64,000 nucleotides of DNA from Emiliania huxleyi CCMP1516 (Eukaryota; Haptophyta; Isochrysidales; Noelaerhabdaceae), in the NCBI RefSeq assembly GCF_000372725.1, contig NW_005200881.1, positions 292,112-356,111 of the forward strand, read 5' to 3'. How positions within the stretch are numbered: position 1 is the stretch's first letter; each line of letters begins with the position of its first letter. Of the stretch, positions 19,601-30,399 are shown in pieces. The notes beneath the pieces are model-generated. The model made no database searches, was not told the origin of the DNA, and worked only from the letters and a program-made list of their open reading frames with translations. The position numbers were made by a program, and so were the translations under genes.

Positions 19601-21262
19601 ATGTCTTCTGCTCCTCCTCCAAAGACGCCGGAAAAGGCCGCGCCTGCCCAACCGCGCAAGAAGAGGCCCGCAGACGCGGGCGCTGGAGGCGCCGAGCGGC
19701 AGCTCATGAAGCCAAAGTTGTCCTTCGCGGAGGCGTTCAAGGTGACGCCAAGGCCAGACCAGCTCTGCGGCGTGACCGACGACGAGCTGCAGCGCAGCGC
19801 CGACCACCCGCCGGCGCTGCCCTTGCCCCGCCTCGAAGACCCGCGCGGCTCGCCACGCCGAGTGCAGCGCTCGAGCTGCTTCAGCAGGCGGTGCAGCCCT
19901 CGCCGACCGTTGACGACTTCTCTGCCTTCATCGACATGCAGCGGCTCGCCTCGCAGCTCGAGCCGGGAGCACCCGAGGGCGGCGGCGCGGCCCTCGATGT
20001 GTCCCAGCTCGATTGGCTCAAGGCGCAGAGCGACCCGCTGCTGCTCCGCGGCGCGGCGGTGCCGCTCAACAAGCCGCTGCCAGACATTTCCGCCAGCGTC
20101 GGATTGGGTGGGCACACGCTCCGCGCTACGGTGGTGCGCACCAGCAGCCGAGGGAAGACCTCAATCCAGCTCCGCTTCGAGGACGGGCCGGTGCCCGCCA
20201 AGAAGAAGGCGACACTGCCGCAGCTCCTCGGGATGGTGGGCGAGATCGGCCCCAAGCTCGCCTCCGCTCAGCGGCAGTCGCTGTGGGCCGACCACGACCC
20301 GTTCGCGAGCGCGGACGCGCAGGCCGCCTTCCTCTCCGCGATCCTCGAGAAGCGGTTCGACGACGGGACGGCGCGGCAGCAGGCGGCGGCGGACACGCAG
20401 CGCGCGGACGGCAAGACGCACAAGGCGGGCGTCTACGTGGCGACGCTCAACGCGGCGTTGGCAACGCGGCACGGCTTGCCGCGGCACTACGTCGGCTTGT
20501 TTTGCCGCAAGGCGCTGATGCTCGGCCGCAACGGTTGGGTCGAGCTGCCGATCGAGGTCCTCTTCTCGCAGCGCCGCGACGAGCACCTCCAGGCCGCCGA
20601 GCGCACGCTGCAGGAGATCTCCTTCCAGGTGGCGCTCCACAGGTTCGGCGCAGACAGCTTCGACTGGCGCATCGTGCTCAAGGACGGCGACGTGCCGGTC
20701 AGCCACACGGCGCTGCTCGACGCGCCGGCCGTCCAGGGCGACGGCGAGCTCGCTCGACCCGAGGACCTGCGCCCATGGGCGGGCCAGCAAGAGCGGGCGA
20801 GAGAAAGCTCGCCGCGCATCCCGCCCCTCTCCTCCCTTGCATTCGCGAGATCTCACCACATAGGCGATCGTCGAGGCTGCGGGCGGCCCCTACCCCGAGA
20901 CCTGGAACCTCACGCGCGGCGGCGAGGGCAGCGGCGCGGCGTGCGACTCGTCCGGCACCTTGCTCGCGTCGGCGGCGGGCTTCTCGTGGCTGCTTGTGCT
21001 TTGGAGCTGCTGCATGGACAAGCCGGAGCTGCACCGGGAAGACGCCGTCTTCGCAGGCGTCAAGGTGGGCTCGCTGTGGCACAACGTCCGCAGCATGGGC
21101 ATCTTCGTCAAGGGCTACCCCGACCGCATCCTCGCCCTGACCGAGCGCGGGTTCGTGTGGGACGTGCACGAGGTGGCCGCCAACAAGTTCCTGCAGAGCC
21201 TCGCGGCGCACATCCGCGAGCGCAAGCAGGCGCGCCGCCCCAACCCCGCCACACTTAAATAA
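19601..21262 (+). CDS. protein with a helicase-associated (HA)-like C-terminal repeat
   Basis: Hand model: 19601-19793, 19868-20778, 20864-21262; 500 aa. The head is Lys/Pro-rich (TPEKAAPAQPRKKRP), possibly nuclear. The middle is a mixed alpha/beta region, unrecognised. Near the end, VGSLWHNVRSMGIF, a PDRILAL stretch and RGFVWDVHE resemble HA-domain repeats with their GFVWD motif. Both introns are GC-AG. An alternative 3' end exists: a GC donor at 21230 joined to 21336-21491 keeps frame and gives 541 aa. It is head to head with the 19364 gene. Confidence 0.55.
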
Positions 21263-21335
21263 TAGCACATGCACATGGCGACCCCAGAGATGGGTAACAT
21301 GCTGCACCTCGCCAACCTCCGCCCCACTCTGGTAG

Positions 21336-21491
21336 GCGGGCTCGTGGAACGGTGTGCCCGCCTTCAAGGGGTGGAGCCTTGTCAAAAACAGCGGGCGTTT
21401 TGTCAGCCGCCGGCCCGCGCTCGCCACCGCCATCATCGAGATGGGCGTCGAGCGCGGCGCCTGGTGCAAGTGGGTGGGGCTCGGCTTCTGA
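21336..21491 (+). CDS. alternative terminal exon for the HA-like gene
   Basis: After a TAG acceptor at 21333-21335 an open frame of 51 codons reads VPAFKGWSLVKNSGRF ... ERGAWCKWVGLGF then stop. It is in phase with a CAG|GCGCGC donor at 21229/21230. Composition is protein-like. It could instead be the last exon of an otherwise lost gene. Confidence 0.35.
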   Translation, partial: AGSWNGVPAFKGWSLVKNSGRFVSRRPALATAIIEMGVERGAWCKWVGLGF

Positions 21492-21998
21492 GAAGCGGGA
21501 GGCGCCCGCGGGAGGCGCCCGCTTGCCGCCGCTGGTCAATTTCACATAAACAACACCGCATGAGGCAGGTAGGTTGCCTAATATAGGGCACCTGTGGAGC
21601 GACCGTCACGGCGAACGTAGGTCGAGAAAAGGCGTTTGGCGTTGTTTCTTTTTTTGCCCCCAGCGCGAGATGAGCACAAAAGAAGACGGTAGACGCGTCT
21701 CGGGGACCCGCTGCTTAACGGGGAGCTGTGCCCGTATGCGGTGACGCGGTATTTACTTCTCAATAACAAGAGATTTTTGCATTTGGGGAAAACCAAGCCA
21801 CGGCGATCCGGTTGACGGAACTGTAAGTTCTAGCTACTTGGGGCTTTCAGACGTCTACGTGCTTGCGTCCCAGAGTGCCCTCGCGCAGAACCAACGCAGC
21901 TTTCAAAACGTAGCTTACTAGGTCTAGGAAGGAGGACCGAACTCGGCCGTCCGCCCGATCAGCCACGGCATTTGCGCGGCGCTGTACGCGTGCTGCCA
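21492..21998. other. intergenic
   Basis: No convincing gene. Upstream region of the small ORF at 21999. Confidence 0.4.
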
Positions 21999-22436
21999 AT
22001 GACAGCCACGAAGCCGTACGTGCTCTTCTTTGTGCACCCGCAGAGCATGTCCTCTATCGCAGATGCGATTGCCGACGCATGCTTGCCGGATGGATGGCGT
22101 CTGGCTGGGAAGCTGAGCCAGCAGAGCCATGGACGTTCGCCGCATCGGGACGCGATTGCACGCAGTATGACTGCGAGAGTCGCGAGGCTGTTGCAATTGG
22201 TCCCTGCTGGTGCCTTGCTGGTGGTGAGATGGATGCGACTCGACGTCCCATGGAGTTGGATGGATGAGCTGCTCGGTTACAGCGTCTACGCAACCAACCA
22301 ATTCTCCTCCGGCATGGGCATCAGAGAGTCCAGTGCACTGCTCGTCGACTGGACAGGCGTCGACAGCGACGCCAACTCGCCAGAGACGGATGTGTGGGCC
22401 GAGGTGTGCGCTCGTCGCATTTGGAGTCCAGCCTGA
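21999..22436 (+). CDS. small uncharacterised protein
   Basis: 145 aa from the ATG at 21999 (MTATKPYVLFFVHPQSM). Mixed hydrophobic and charged composition with Trp-rich stretches (RWMRLDVPWSWMDELLGY) and no low complexity, which favours real coding. No family recognised. An internal hydrophobic stretch (LLQLVPAGALLVV) could be a membrane segment. Confidence 0.45.
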   Translation: MTATKPYVLFFVHPQSMSSIADAIADACLPDGWRLAGKLSQQSHGRSPHRDAIARSMTARVARLLQLVPAGALLVVRWMRLDVPWSWMDELLGYSVYATNQFSSGMGIRESSALLVDWTGVDSDANSPETDVWAEVCARRIWSPA

Positions 22437-22729
22437 AGACCTGTGCCTTGGCGACGTTCTGTGTCTCAGCCGCCTGCGCCGACGTGGTCAATTGCTAGGG
22501 GTTGAATCGCCTCGACCGGCACCGGCGCCGGGTGCATCGTTTGCAGTGATCGGCAGTGGCCCTTGTCGCGAGGACGGCATTCAAGCCAACAGCAAGACCG
22601 GCGCAACGCGAACAGCGATTTTAAAGGTGGATCAGACGGAGGCCACCTGGCGTCGTATTATATTGTTGTATCTGTGTCCGGCGTCATTCCCTGAGCAGAG
22701 TCCCTAAATTCCGGTGTTTTTCATATTTC

Positions 22730-23852
22730 TCATCCTACTGTACTACTAGTACCCTCACCACCACGCGTCTCAGCCCGCAAGTTGGCGGACCACGCGGCTC
22801 CTACGCGCGCGCCGCAGCTGGGGCAGACTGGATCGTCCCCTCGGAACTTTTCAGCTGCAGCCGCACTCAGTTCCGTTTCGCGCGCCACTTCTTTGAATAT
22901 GTCTGCTGCCTGGTGCCGGTCCGAGATGGCGACCGCCATCGCAGCGTTGCGTGCGTCCGATGCGGCAGCTGCAGCCTTGCTCGCCGCAACCCTCGCCCGC
23001 TCCCTCGCCTCCCGCACCTGCGTGCCGAGTGCTCGCGGATAGCAAACGTTGCACACCCAATGCATACCTGCATCCGCGGGAGGCGCGCGCGTGAGTCACG
23101 CCCGGTGGCAACCACCCTGACAAGCAGGGCTCCGCGGAGGCGCAAGGTCGCAAGGGATTGGGGGTTGAGGCTCTCGCACATGGTGCCAGACTGTACCACC
23201 TCTCCCGCCGTCCGGCGACGAGAAGAAAGTGTTCGTGGCAGCCCTCGTAGCGGGCGCAGCAGTCGTACGCGCCCAGCGCCTGGTTGGAAATGTCCGGCAC
23301 CCACCCGCTGCGTATCATGCCATTTAGGAGTAGACTGAGCACGCGCTTGATGCACCACGGCGCCGAGTACTGCTCGCCGGATCTCTCACCGTTAAGGTCC
23401 CTGTTTGCACAGCTGCGTCAGTGAGTAGCGATCGCGCATGTGCTGGGACGCGGTCACCGCGCGCACCACGCCCAGCACTGCTCCACTTCCAGGCTGTGCA
23501 GCTTTGAGGCCACGCTGCACAAAAGCTCCAACCCTGTAGTCAGGAGGAGCTCCACGAACCGAGCGGAAGCCGCTCGTCGTTCTGGCGGCAGGTCCTTGCA
23601 CTGGTCGTCCACAAAGTGGAGCGCGAGCGCCCGTGCGTTGTGGTCGAGCTCCGTGCTCAGCTCTTCCCACGCCTGGCGGTGTTGCGGGCCGCCACATCCC
23701 CTGCCAATCGTATGGCAGTAACTCCTCTTCCCGGGCCAGCGCTGCATCCTCATCTGTGCCCTCGTCGGGATGGTCTCCGAGCTCGCCAGGAGAGCGGGCT
23801 CCGGCTGCAGCTCCTCGAACGAGGGAAGGGAGTCGCGGGCCCAGATCTGCAT
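22730..23852 (-). CDS. uncharacterised protein with two CxxC pairs (zinc-binding candidate)
   Basis: Hand model of the 3' part: 23672-23479, 23400-23192, 23067-22730, all in phase. The 5' part (23852-23673) is less certain, with two frames looking coding. The middle is globular (RVLSLLLNGMIRSGWVPDIS). The last exon has WVCNVCYP, then a long Ala-rich helix, then DPVCPSCGARVG, giving two CxxC pairs flanking a helix. That suggests one zinc site; partner or function unknown. Confidence 0.5.
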
Positions 23853-23960
23853 GACGTTCCACGACGACAAAGAATTTTAGAAGACAACCCGTTTTATTTT
23901 TTCACGGAATTCGAGCAGTACTAAGAGTGATCTAATCACCCGAATACCACGTTCGGATCG

Positions 23961-24019
23961 CTCCTCATCGCAAACCCTGTCAGCAGTTCACCCTCGGGTA
24001 TGTTCGTAAGAGCTACATA
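23961..24019 (+). repeat. dispersed repeat family, copy 1
   Basis: Contains CTCATCGCAAACCCTGTCAG and ends in GTAAGAGCTACAT. Other copies are at 48775-48836, 54750-54815 (inverted) and 61835-61896. About 50 bp further on, at 24069-24090, is the stretch CTTGGAGCACTTGGAGTGCG, also found in the terminal inverted repeats of the 46.7-49.7 kb element. Confidence 0.75.
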
Positions 24020-24169
24020 CACTGAAGAAGGTGGACGATAGTGCGTTGGGGAAGCGTGGACTGCGGATCTTGGAGCACTTGGAGTGCGGTTTGAAACCTC
24101 AAATCACATTGTGCCGAAACCGTCCGTCGTCGTTGCCGAGGGGGCGGCAACCGCAGGACCGAATCAACC

Positions 24170-24496
24170 ATGGTCGCGGCGCAGGTCTCGGCGCAGCCAA
24201 ACAAGGCGGGGGGCACGTCGGCCGTGGACGCGCAGATGAGCGTGCTCGAGATTGGAGACGAGTGCGTGCTTCTCGACGATGTCACTTGCGCCATCTGCCT
24301 CTCCATCCTGCACGAGCCCGCGTCGTTGCAGTGCGGCCACACGTTCTGCTCGCGCTGCGTCCAGACGGCGCTTCGGCGGACCGCCGCGTGCCCAGTCTGT
24401 CGCCAGCCCGCCTCTCAAGTGCTAGCGGTCAACCACTTGCTATCCCGGCTGCTCACCCAGACCTTTCCGGAGGAAACCAAGGCCGCCGCCGTATAG
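24170..24496 (+). CDS. small RING-finger protein, probable E3 ubiquitin ligase
   Basis: 108 aa from the ATG at 24170. A C3HC4 RING reads CAIC, then QCGHTFCSRC, then CPVCRQ. In such proteins it binds two zinc ions and recruits an E2 enzyme. Only a short acidic head and short tail flank the ring, so it probably acts in a complex. No intron. The next gene starts 194 bp downstream on the same strand. Confidence 0.8.
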   Translation: MVAAQVSAQPNKAGGTSAVDAQMSVLEIGDECVLLDDVTCAICLSILHEPASLQCGHTFCSRCVQTALRRTAACPVCRQPASQVLAVNHLLSRLLTQTFPEETKAAAV

Positions 24497-24689
24497 CATT
24501 GCCTCCCCCGTGAACGCCGAGCGCCGTAGCACGACCACTACTCTTCCGCCGGTTGGCAACAACGGTTCCGCGGAGCGGCGCCATCTCACCCCGCCTCATG
24601 CTGGTGCGCAGGCGCGCAGGGTCGAAATCGCGCAGGACGCCGCACGCCGGCCGCGGCCCCGCAGCTCAGTGAGGAGTCGGCTGTGTGCG

Positions 24690-25370
24690 ATGCACGCCGA
24701 CCTCCCGGCGGCATCGCTGCGACAGCTTCTCGGCGTCGTGGCCTCCCTCGTGCTTGTGGCGGCGTTGCTCGCCCTCTACGTTGCCGACGGCTCAATGACC
24801 TCTCAATCGCTCAACCTCTCGTCGCAAGACTCGTGGGGCGGCTGGCCAATGCGAGTGGGTAGCGGGATGTTTCCGCCTCACGACGATGAGGACGATGCCT
24901 TTGAGCCTCACGTCTCTGATGAGACCGATGAGGAACGAGCGGCGGCGAGCACGCGGCCATTGGCTTAATGGCTGACGCCATCCCGGCCTTTGCGTAGGCT
25001 TCACTCGTGCACACCCATGGCACCATCGCCATCGAAGAGGGGACTTCCCTCGCACCGTCGACCACTCTGGTGTACGACGACGATATCGAGACACCCTCGC
25101 GCGTGACGATCGACATGTCCCCTGCACCGGCCCGAACTGGCTCGTTGCTGACTGTCGACAACGTCGAGCAGGCGCTGACGCGAGCGCAGGCAGAGGTCGA
25201 CCGGCTCAGGCTGAGGAAGGAGCAGGCACACCTTCAGCCACCCGCCCTGTGTACAGTGTGTCAGTCATATTTCACCCCCCCCCACCCCCCCCTCTCTCCT
25301 CCAGTTGCTGCGCAAAGCTAACGCGGCCGAGGCGTACCGCTTTGCACGAGAGCACGAGAACGAGCCCTGA
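24690..25370 (+). CDS. small single-pass membrane protein with coiled coil
   Basis: Hand model: 24690-24938, 24998-25225, 25305-25370; 180 aa. After MHADLPAASLRQ comes one TM (LLGVVASLVLVAALLALYVA), an acidic region, then a C-terminal heptad-like helix (LTRAQAEVDRLRLRKEQ) continued in exon 3 (LLRKANAAEAYRFA). Both introns are GC-AG. Topology resembles SNARE-like or tether proteins reversed, but no family motif is present. Function unknown. Confidence 0.5.
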
Positions 25371-25897
25371 TGCCGCAAGCTTCTGGCAATACAATCGTCG
25401 TCCGCAAGATTTCCCCCTTAACCGCCCTCCTGCACCACCTCTCTGTCCAGAGACCCATACAGGAGGGGCTGGACCACGGATCGCGTCCTGGTCGCTTATC
25501 CTGCTCCCGGTTTTTGGCTAGCTCAGAGCGCGAGCCATGTGGGCTCGAGCCACGAGCGCCCCCCAGCCCGCCCCTCCCCATCTTCCCCTCTTTTCCACGA
25601 GCGAGTCCTCGTGCAAAATCCACTCTAAAACTCGACGTACAGCAGACAACAGAAAGAAACTCCGACACACGTACATCAGAAAGAAACGCCGACGTATATC
25701 TCGCGCGCGCGGCCGGGGGGGTGAAACACACGCGGCCGCGCGCTCTTCTGCCCGCGCGCTCTCGTTACCGCGCTCGCGCGAGGCGGCAGGCGCTGCACGA
25801 GACATACGCACACAACGGACTGGAGGCGAGCACTACATGCGCACTGACAACATCGACTAGAGGTTGTGGGACACCGTGTCACCACGGCCACAACGTG
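25371..25897. other. intergenic, convergent 3' ends
   Basis: About 530 bp. AGAAAGAAAC(T/G)CCGAC is repeated at about 25651 and 25679. No supported gene. Confidence 0.45.
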
Positions 25898-27301
25898 CTA
25901 CATAGTACTCGCGAGCCGCGGTGCCCTTTGGCCCTCCGGTGCGGCCCTGGATGGCTTGGATGGTGAGATGGGCGCACCCCTCAAGCCACCCGCCGATAGG
26001 GAGAGGGAGCGCAATAAGCCCGTCAGTCGACGAGGAGGAGGCGCTCGCGGGTTGGGGGGCACGGCGTGCGCCCCGCTAGCCGGAGAGATGCACATCTCAG
26101 CGTGGCCTTCGCTGGTGCTCGCCGTTGCATCCCGCTGCGGCGCCCCGGCTAGGCGCGCCTGCAGCACGTCGGGATCGTCCCAAGGGTTGATCGGCACAAC
26201 GCGGGAGAGCGATCGAGACCCAGCGGCGGCATGCGCCGCGGCCGTGCCACTGTCTGCAGGCTGTGCGGCCCCGTCCGCAGCCTCGTCGACATCGTAGACG
26301 GGCGCAACCCTCTCCGAGGCCCGTCCCAGCAAGGGGATGCGCACGTCGAACCGAGGCAAGTCTCGCCGGCTGATAGTGTCAGCCGGGACGCCGGTGATGG
26401 ACTCGGTAGCGATCTCGATAAGAAAGCTCGACGGCACAATACCGCTCGTCCCAGATAGGCTGATCACCTGCGGCAGGATACAAACTTGTGGCCGATGCGC
26501 AGCGAAGCTAGGTTTGAGACAAACGGGCGGGCGTCGCGCGCCTCGGTCCAACCGCCCTGCGCCCTGAGTGCCCACAGCCGCTCTGATACCTCAGCAGTGA
26601 GCTCCTCTCCAACCTACTTGGCAGAGACAGTGATTGGAGAAGCGATAATCGCCGGATATCCGCATTGGCCCCCCACCACCTCGCGCTGAAACGCGGCTCG
26701 CATGCGCACTGCCGGCGACCGAATGAGCCAATCGCAGGGGACCAGACCGGGCCCCACAGCCCCGCTGCCATGCGTGCGTACAACAAATGTCCAGCCTGCC
26801 GGCGCCGCGATCGAGGCGACGATGCTCAGCCGCTCGCCTCGACGGGTGGACAGCTCTGCCGTCTCCTCCGCATCAAAGTCGTGACACATCACCGCGGGCT
26901 GCAGCTCGTGGCGACGGACGTAGCTCTCCGGCACGAGGCCCCGCTCGTCCGCTAGCCGGGCCATCAGCCAGCCATTTCCCGGAGAGGTCGACACCTGGAC
27001 CAAACATAAGAGCTTCCGAGTATGATGCCCTCCGTCTAGCGGGCAGTGCTGCTGTGGCGCACAATTAGCATCACTGTACAGCGCGTGAAGCTGAGCTCGC
27101 CTGGGACCTGGAGACGGCCCACCCGAGTTGTAAATCCAGCAGGGGGCGCATGTGCAGGCGAACGGCGCAGTGACTCTGTGATCAGTGGAGCGGTGTATTT
27201 GCGCCGAGAGAGCAGAACGCGTGCACCTCTGCTGTAAAGTCAGCCAGTGCAATCGCGCCGTAGGGACAGCCCGAGCACACGTCGGCAGACGAGGCACTCA
27301 T
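25898..27301 (-). CDS. adaptor with three tandem SH3 domains
   Basis: Hand model, transcript order: 27301-27227, 27107-27063, 26994-26680, 26613-26542, 26467-25898; 358 aa. SH3-1 (about 13-70): ALADFTAE, GELSF, GNGWLMARL, GLVPESYV. SH3-2 (about 72-130): CHDFDAEETAELS, GWTFV, GLVPCDWL. SH3-3 (about 135-188): RAAFQRE, GEELTAEV, GGWTEV, GIVPSSFL. Each keeps the ALYDF-like start, the GW and the VP..Y/W end. Three SH3 domains imply binding of proline-rich partners, as in membrane or actin adaptors. The tail is Pro/Ser/Ala-rich with a VVPINPWDDPD stretch. Introns interrupt SH3-1 twice and SH3-3 twice. Intron 4 is GC-AG. Confidence 0.75.
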
Positions 27302-27343
27302 GATCTGTCCTGCTCCGCACTCATGGGTCGAATGCTGGGGATG

Positions 27344-27640
27344 TCAACAGCGATGCAGCGTCGCGCGGCTCCACACATGCATCCGCGACGCTGACCTTCG
27401 AAACTCGTAACGTGTGCCGGAGGCGAGAAGCCGAGCTTCGTCACGTTCCCCAACATCAAGGAGAAGCCGAGGCACGTACTTCTTGCTGCTTTGCCGCTTC
27501 GGGCAGAAGGTCACACCTTTGTAGCCGGTGATGCTGCTGCTACTGGTGACCAGGGCGAGGCCCTCCCTCTCCGCACGGCTCCACTTCAATGTGTTCGCAC
27601 GCCTCGCCAAGTCACGTTCCCCAACATCAAGGAGAAGAGA
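27344..27640 (-). pseudogene. AP2-domain-like remnant
   Basis: On the minus strand 27610-27344 reads EGLALVTSSSSITGYKGV, KKYVPRLLL and so on. ALV.SSSS.TGYKGV is how many algal AP2/ERF DNA-binding domains begin. The domain stops early and lacks the conserved Gly-Phe/Ala-helix end. A 27-bp segment (containing TTCCCCAACATCAAGGAGAA) is present twice, at about 27440 and 27611, so the region was partly duplicated. Probably a decayed fragment. Confidence 0.4.
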
Positions 27641-27929
27641 AGACGCACGGGACGACGGGATGAACCCCTTAGGGTGTTAGGGTTTGTTGTCGGCAAAGTT
27701 GGCGCGATTACGAGACTGACTCTAGTGTGTCGCACTAGTTGTATGTACTTTTCGTAACAGTATTCCGCATTCATTGCGAGGGCGGACCACTCCTAGCGTG
27801 CAGACCGCGGGAGCTGGTGCCGCGGCCAGTGTAGACCTGGCCTGCGCTGTGACAACGCGCTCATTCTTCAACGGCACACACACTCGTCCGTCCCCAGTGC
27901 GCAGAGCGCGTTCGTGTCGCGTCTTTGCC

Positions 27930-29143
27930 ATGTGGGCGTCAGTGAGTGCGGCCAAGGTGGACCAGCAGAATGCGGTCAACATGATGCAGATCGACATGCT
28001 CCAGCTCGGCGTGCTGCAGACTATGCTTGACAACCTCTCCCTTCAGTCGGTGGCTGCGCCTCACCCTCAGCCTTCTGCCTCTGCCCTCCCAGTTGACTGG
28101 CGGAGGTCCTATCCCTGCTGCAGACTCTGCTTCTCGGTGCGGCGCTCGGCATGTGGGCGGGCGCCACGCTCAAGCCGCTGCTCGAGGACGAGTCACAGAT
28201 GTGTATCTGGAAGTCGGGGCTAAACCTTGGCATCGCCACAGTATTTTTCGTGTGCGTCGCCCTCACCATCTCCTGCTGTATGCTCGTGGTCTCGGTCGTC
28301 TCATACATTAAGCAGTATGCGCAAGAGGCAGCGCTCATCGTCTCGACGGGAGCAGCAGTCGCCGTCACACGGCTACACCTGCGCTCGCTCAACCGCATCT
28401 TTGTCGTCACCTACACCTCGTTTGGCCTCTCGGCGGTCCTCCTCATTGTGCTCTTCGTAGGCATGCCGGCGAGAATCCCGTATGTCCGCTCCCCTTTGAT
28501 CGCCGCCGAAGCCCACGCCGAGCGACGGCTGTCTGCGCCCTCTTGTGCCGAGCAGTGCCACTTTGCGGGTGCCTCTGTCGGTCTGCCGTGCTCAGTCTTC
28601 TCCCGGCTGGACTGCTCCTTTCTTGAGGCGCACGGCTGCTCTGGCTGCCGAGGCTGCTGCGATATGGGAGCAAAGGCGATTGCTGGCCCGACGCGGAAGC
28701 GCCTTGCCGAGGAGACGCTCGATGGCGAGGCGCCGTTGGAGGAGGAGGAGGCGGCGGCGGAGGAGGAGGAGGAGCTTGAGTACTTGGTAGACCTCTTCGA
28801 TGGAAGCCAAACAATCACGTGTATTGATCCACGCGACCCGATTGCCAATGAGAGGCACGATGGTCCGTCATTTCTGTCCTGCGCCCTGCAGACCGTGAGC
28901 TGAGCCGTTGGTTTCCCCTGCAGGCGAACTGTCAATGGCGCTTGCATCGCCGGGGCAAACTCTCTCGTCATTCTAGCAATGTCAGTTATTGGCTTCCGGC
29001 ACTTCAGACGTGTGCAGGCGTCGTACGAGCCTCTACGGCTACTCAACTGGTTCGTAAATTTCGAGATGCAACAAAAGAGCAAGCAGGCCTCGGTGCTCCA
29101 CCTGAAGCAGCAAGCGGCGGAATCTAGCACGATGTGGCGGTGA
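27930..29143 (+). CDS. four-TM protein with ORAI-like layout
   Basis: Hand model: 27930-28049, 28124-28887, 28924-29143; 367 aa. A cytosolic helical head (KVDQQNAVNMMQIDMLQ) is followed by TM1 (TLLLGAALGMWAG), TM2 (long, ATVFFVCVALTISC...), TM3 (FGLSAVLLIVLFVGM), a long Cys-rich and acidic loop and TM4 (ANSLVILAMSVIGF). The C-terminal helix is Gln/Lys-rich (FEMQQKSKQASVLHLKQQ). Four TMs, a long loop between TM3 and TM4, and a helical C-terminus match ORAI calcium channels in outline. The diagnostic TM1 acidic pore residue is not evident, so the call is tentative. The donor of intron 2 is GC. Confidence 0.5.
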
Positions 29144-29583
29144 CCTCCTCTTTGCGTTTCATCGGCGTAGGCACGCTAGCGCGAGTCGGGGGTGAACCCA
29201 CTCACACACTTCCCGCCATATGGCTCTTTCTCGCGGGTGCTCATACTTGTACGTTGCGCTTGCTCTATGACGTGCGGGGCCACCTTAAAATTCAGATTTG
29301 TAGAAACGAGCCAAAGCCATGAGGGTGTGTGTTTTTGCAAAGCACGTGAGACGATCTCCACTCTCCAAGCACTCGACAGCAACACGCGTGACGGTGTCTA
29401 GCGCGGTCATGGCTGCCCCTCGCGGTCCGCCGCCGAGGAAGGCCCAGCGCACACAAACGCACGATGCGTCCGGGTCGATGCCGCCCATGCACGATGCATT
29501 CCATCATAGATGCCCAGCATACTCGGGTCGACTGATGTCGGTCTCCCCCACCTCCCCCGGCCCCCAAGTCTCCTCCAGTCAGG
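29144..29583. other. intergenic, convergent 3' ends
   Basis: About 440 bp between the four-TM gene and the RING-H2 gene. No supported frame. Confidence 0.45.
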
Positions 29584-30399
29584 CTACCAAGTGGTGCTGA
29601 ACTCGCGGGAAAATGACAGCTCGCGCGAAGCCCTGCCCTGCCCTGCAGTAGCGCGATGTGACAGGAAGACGTCAGCGCCAACCTCTTCCTCGTCGGAGGC
29701 TGACGCAGCGATGCGCCTTTTGCATAGTGGGCAGCTGCTCTTCTCCTCGACCAACCAACGGGAAACGCATGCGTCGTGGAAGGAGTGATGGCACGGCAGC
29801 GTCTTGACGGCTTCTCCATCCATGTAGTCTTCCTGGCAGATGACGCACATCTGACCAGACCCTGCATCGCTAGACACATCTTGTGGCTCGCGGCTGCAAC
29901 GCCGTTTGTTTGGGCTGTAGACAGAAACCGGCAGCCGCTCAGCAAGCTTTGCCCTCTTGGTGCGTGCGCGACTGCCGAGTAGAAGACTGAGAAAGACGGC
30001 TCCCATCACTTGGTGTCCACCTTCCTGTGCCTCCTCCGCACCCTGCCCGTCCAAAGTTAGAGCCTGAAGGAGCAGACAACACGTGAGGCTGTCTTCGAAG
30101 GGCGGGGAGGCGGGTGCAAAACACCTCGCTCGCTCTTCGGCTGATCCACCTAGGATGTATGCTCTGGGGCGGCGCCACAGCAGCGACCTAAATCAATACC
30201 CGGCCCCTTGATGCAGCAGCCCATAGCCCGGCGGTCGTACTCGGTCCCTTCTCACCTCTGCGTAACTGGGCGGCCGAGCACCGGCCAGCGCTGGTGCTGC
30301 GAACGCGGAGTGGCCGGCGTGTGGAAGCATAGTATGTCGTACGAGGCCGCCCACGTGCGGGGCGCGCGTCCTAAGCCCTTCACCTTGTTGAAGAGCCAT
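29584..30399 (-). CDS. RING-H2 protein with PPxY motif and possible TM
   Basis: Hand model: 30399-30256, 30063-29584; 207 aa. Exon 1 ends ARPPSYAE, a PPxY-type WW ligand, at a good GAG|GTGAGA donor. Exon 2 has a short hydrophobic stretch (VMGAVFLSLLLG) and a C3H2C3 RING: CVICQ, then LPCHHSFHDAC, then CPLCKR. RING-H2 plus PPxY plus a membrane segment is typical of membrane E3 ligases. The start in exon 1 is the in-frame ATG at 30399; more 5' exons are possible. Confidence 0.7.
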
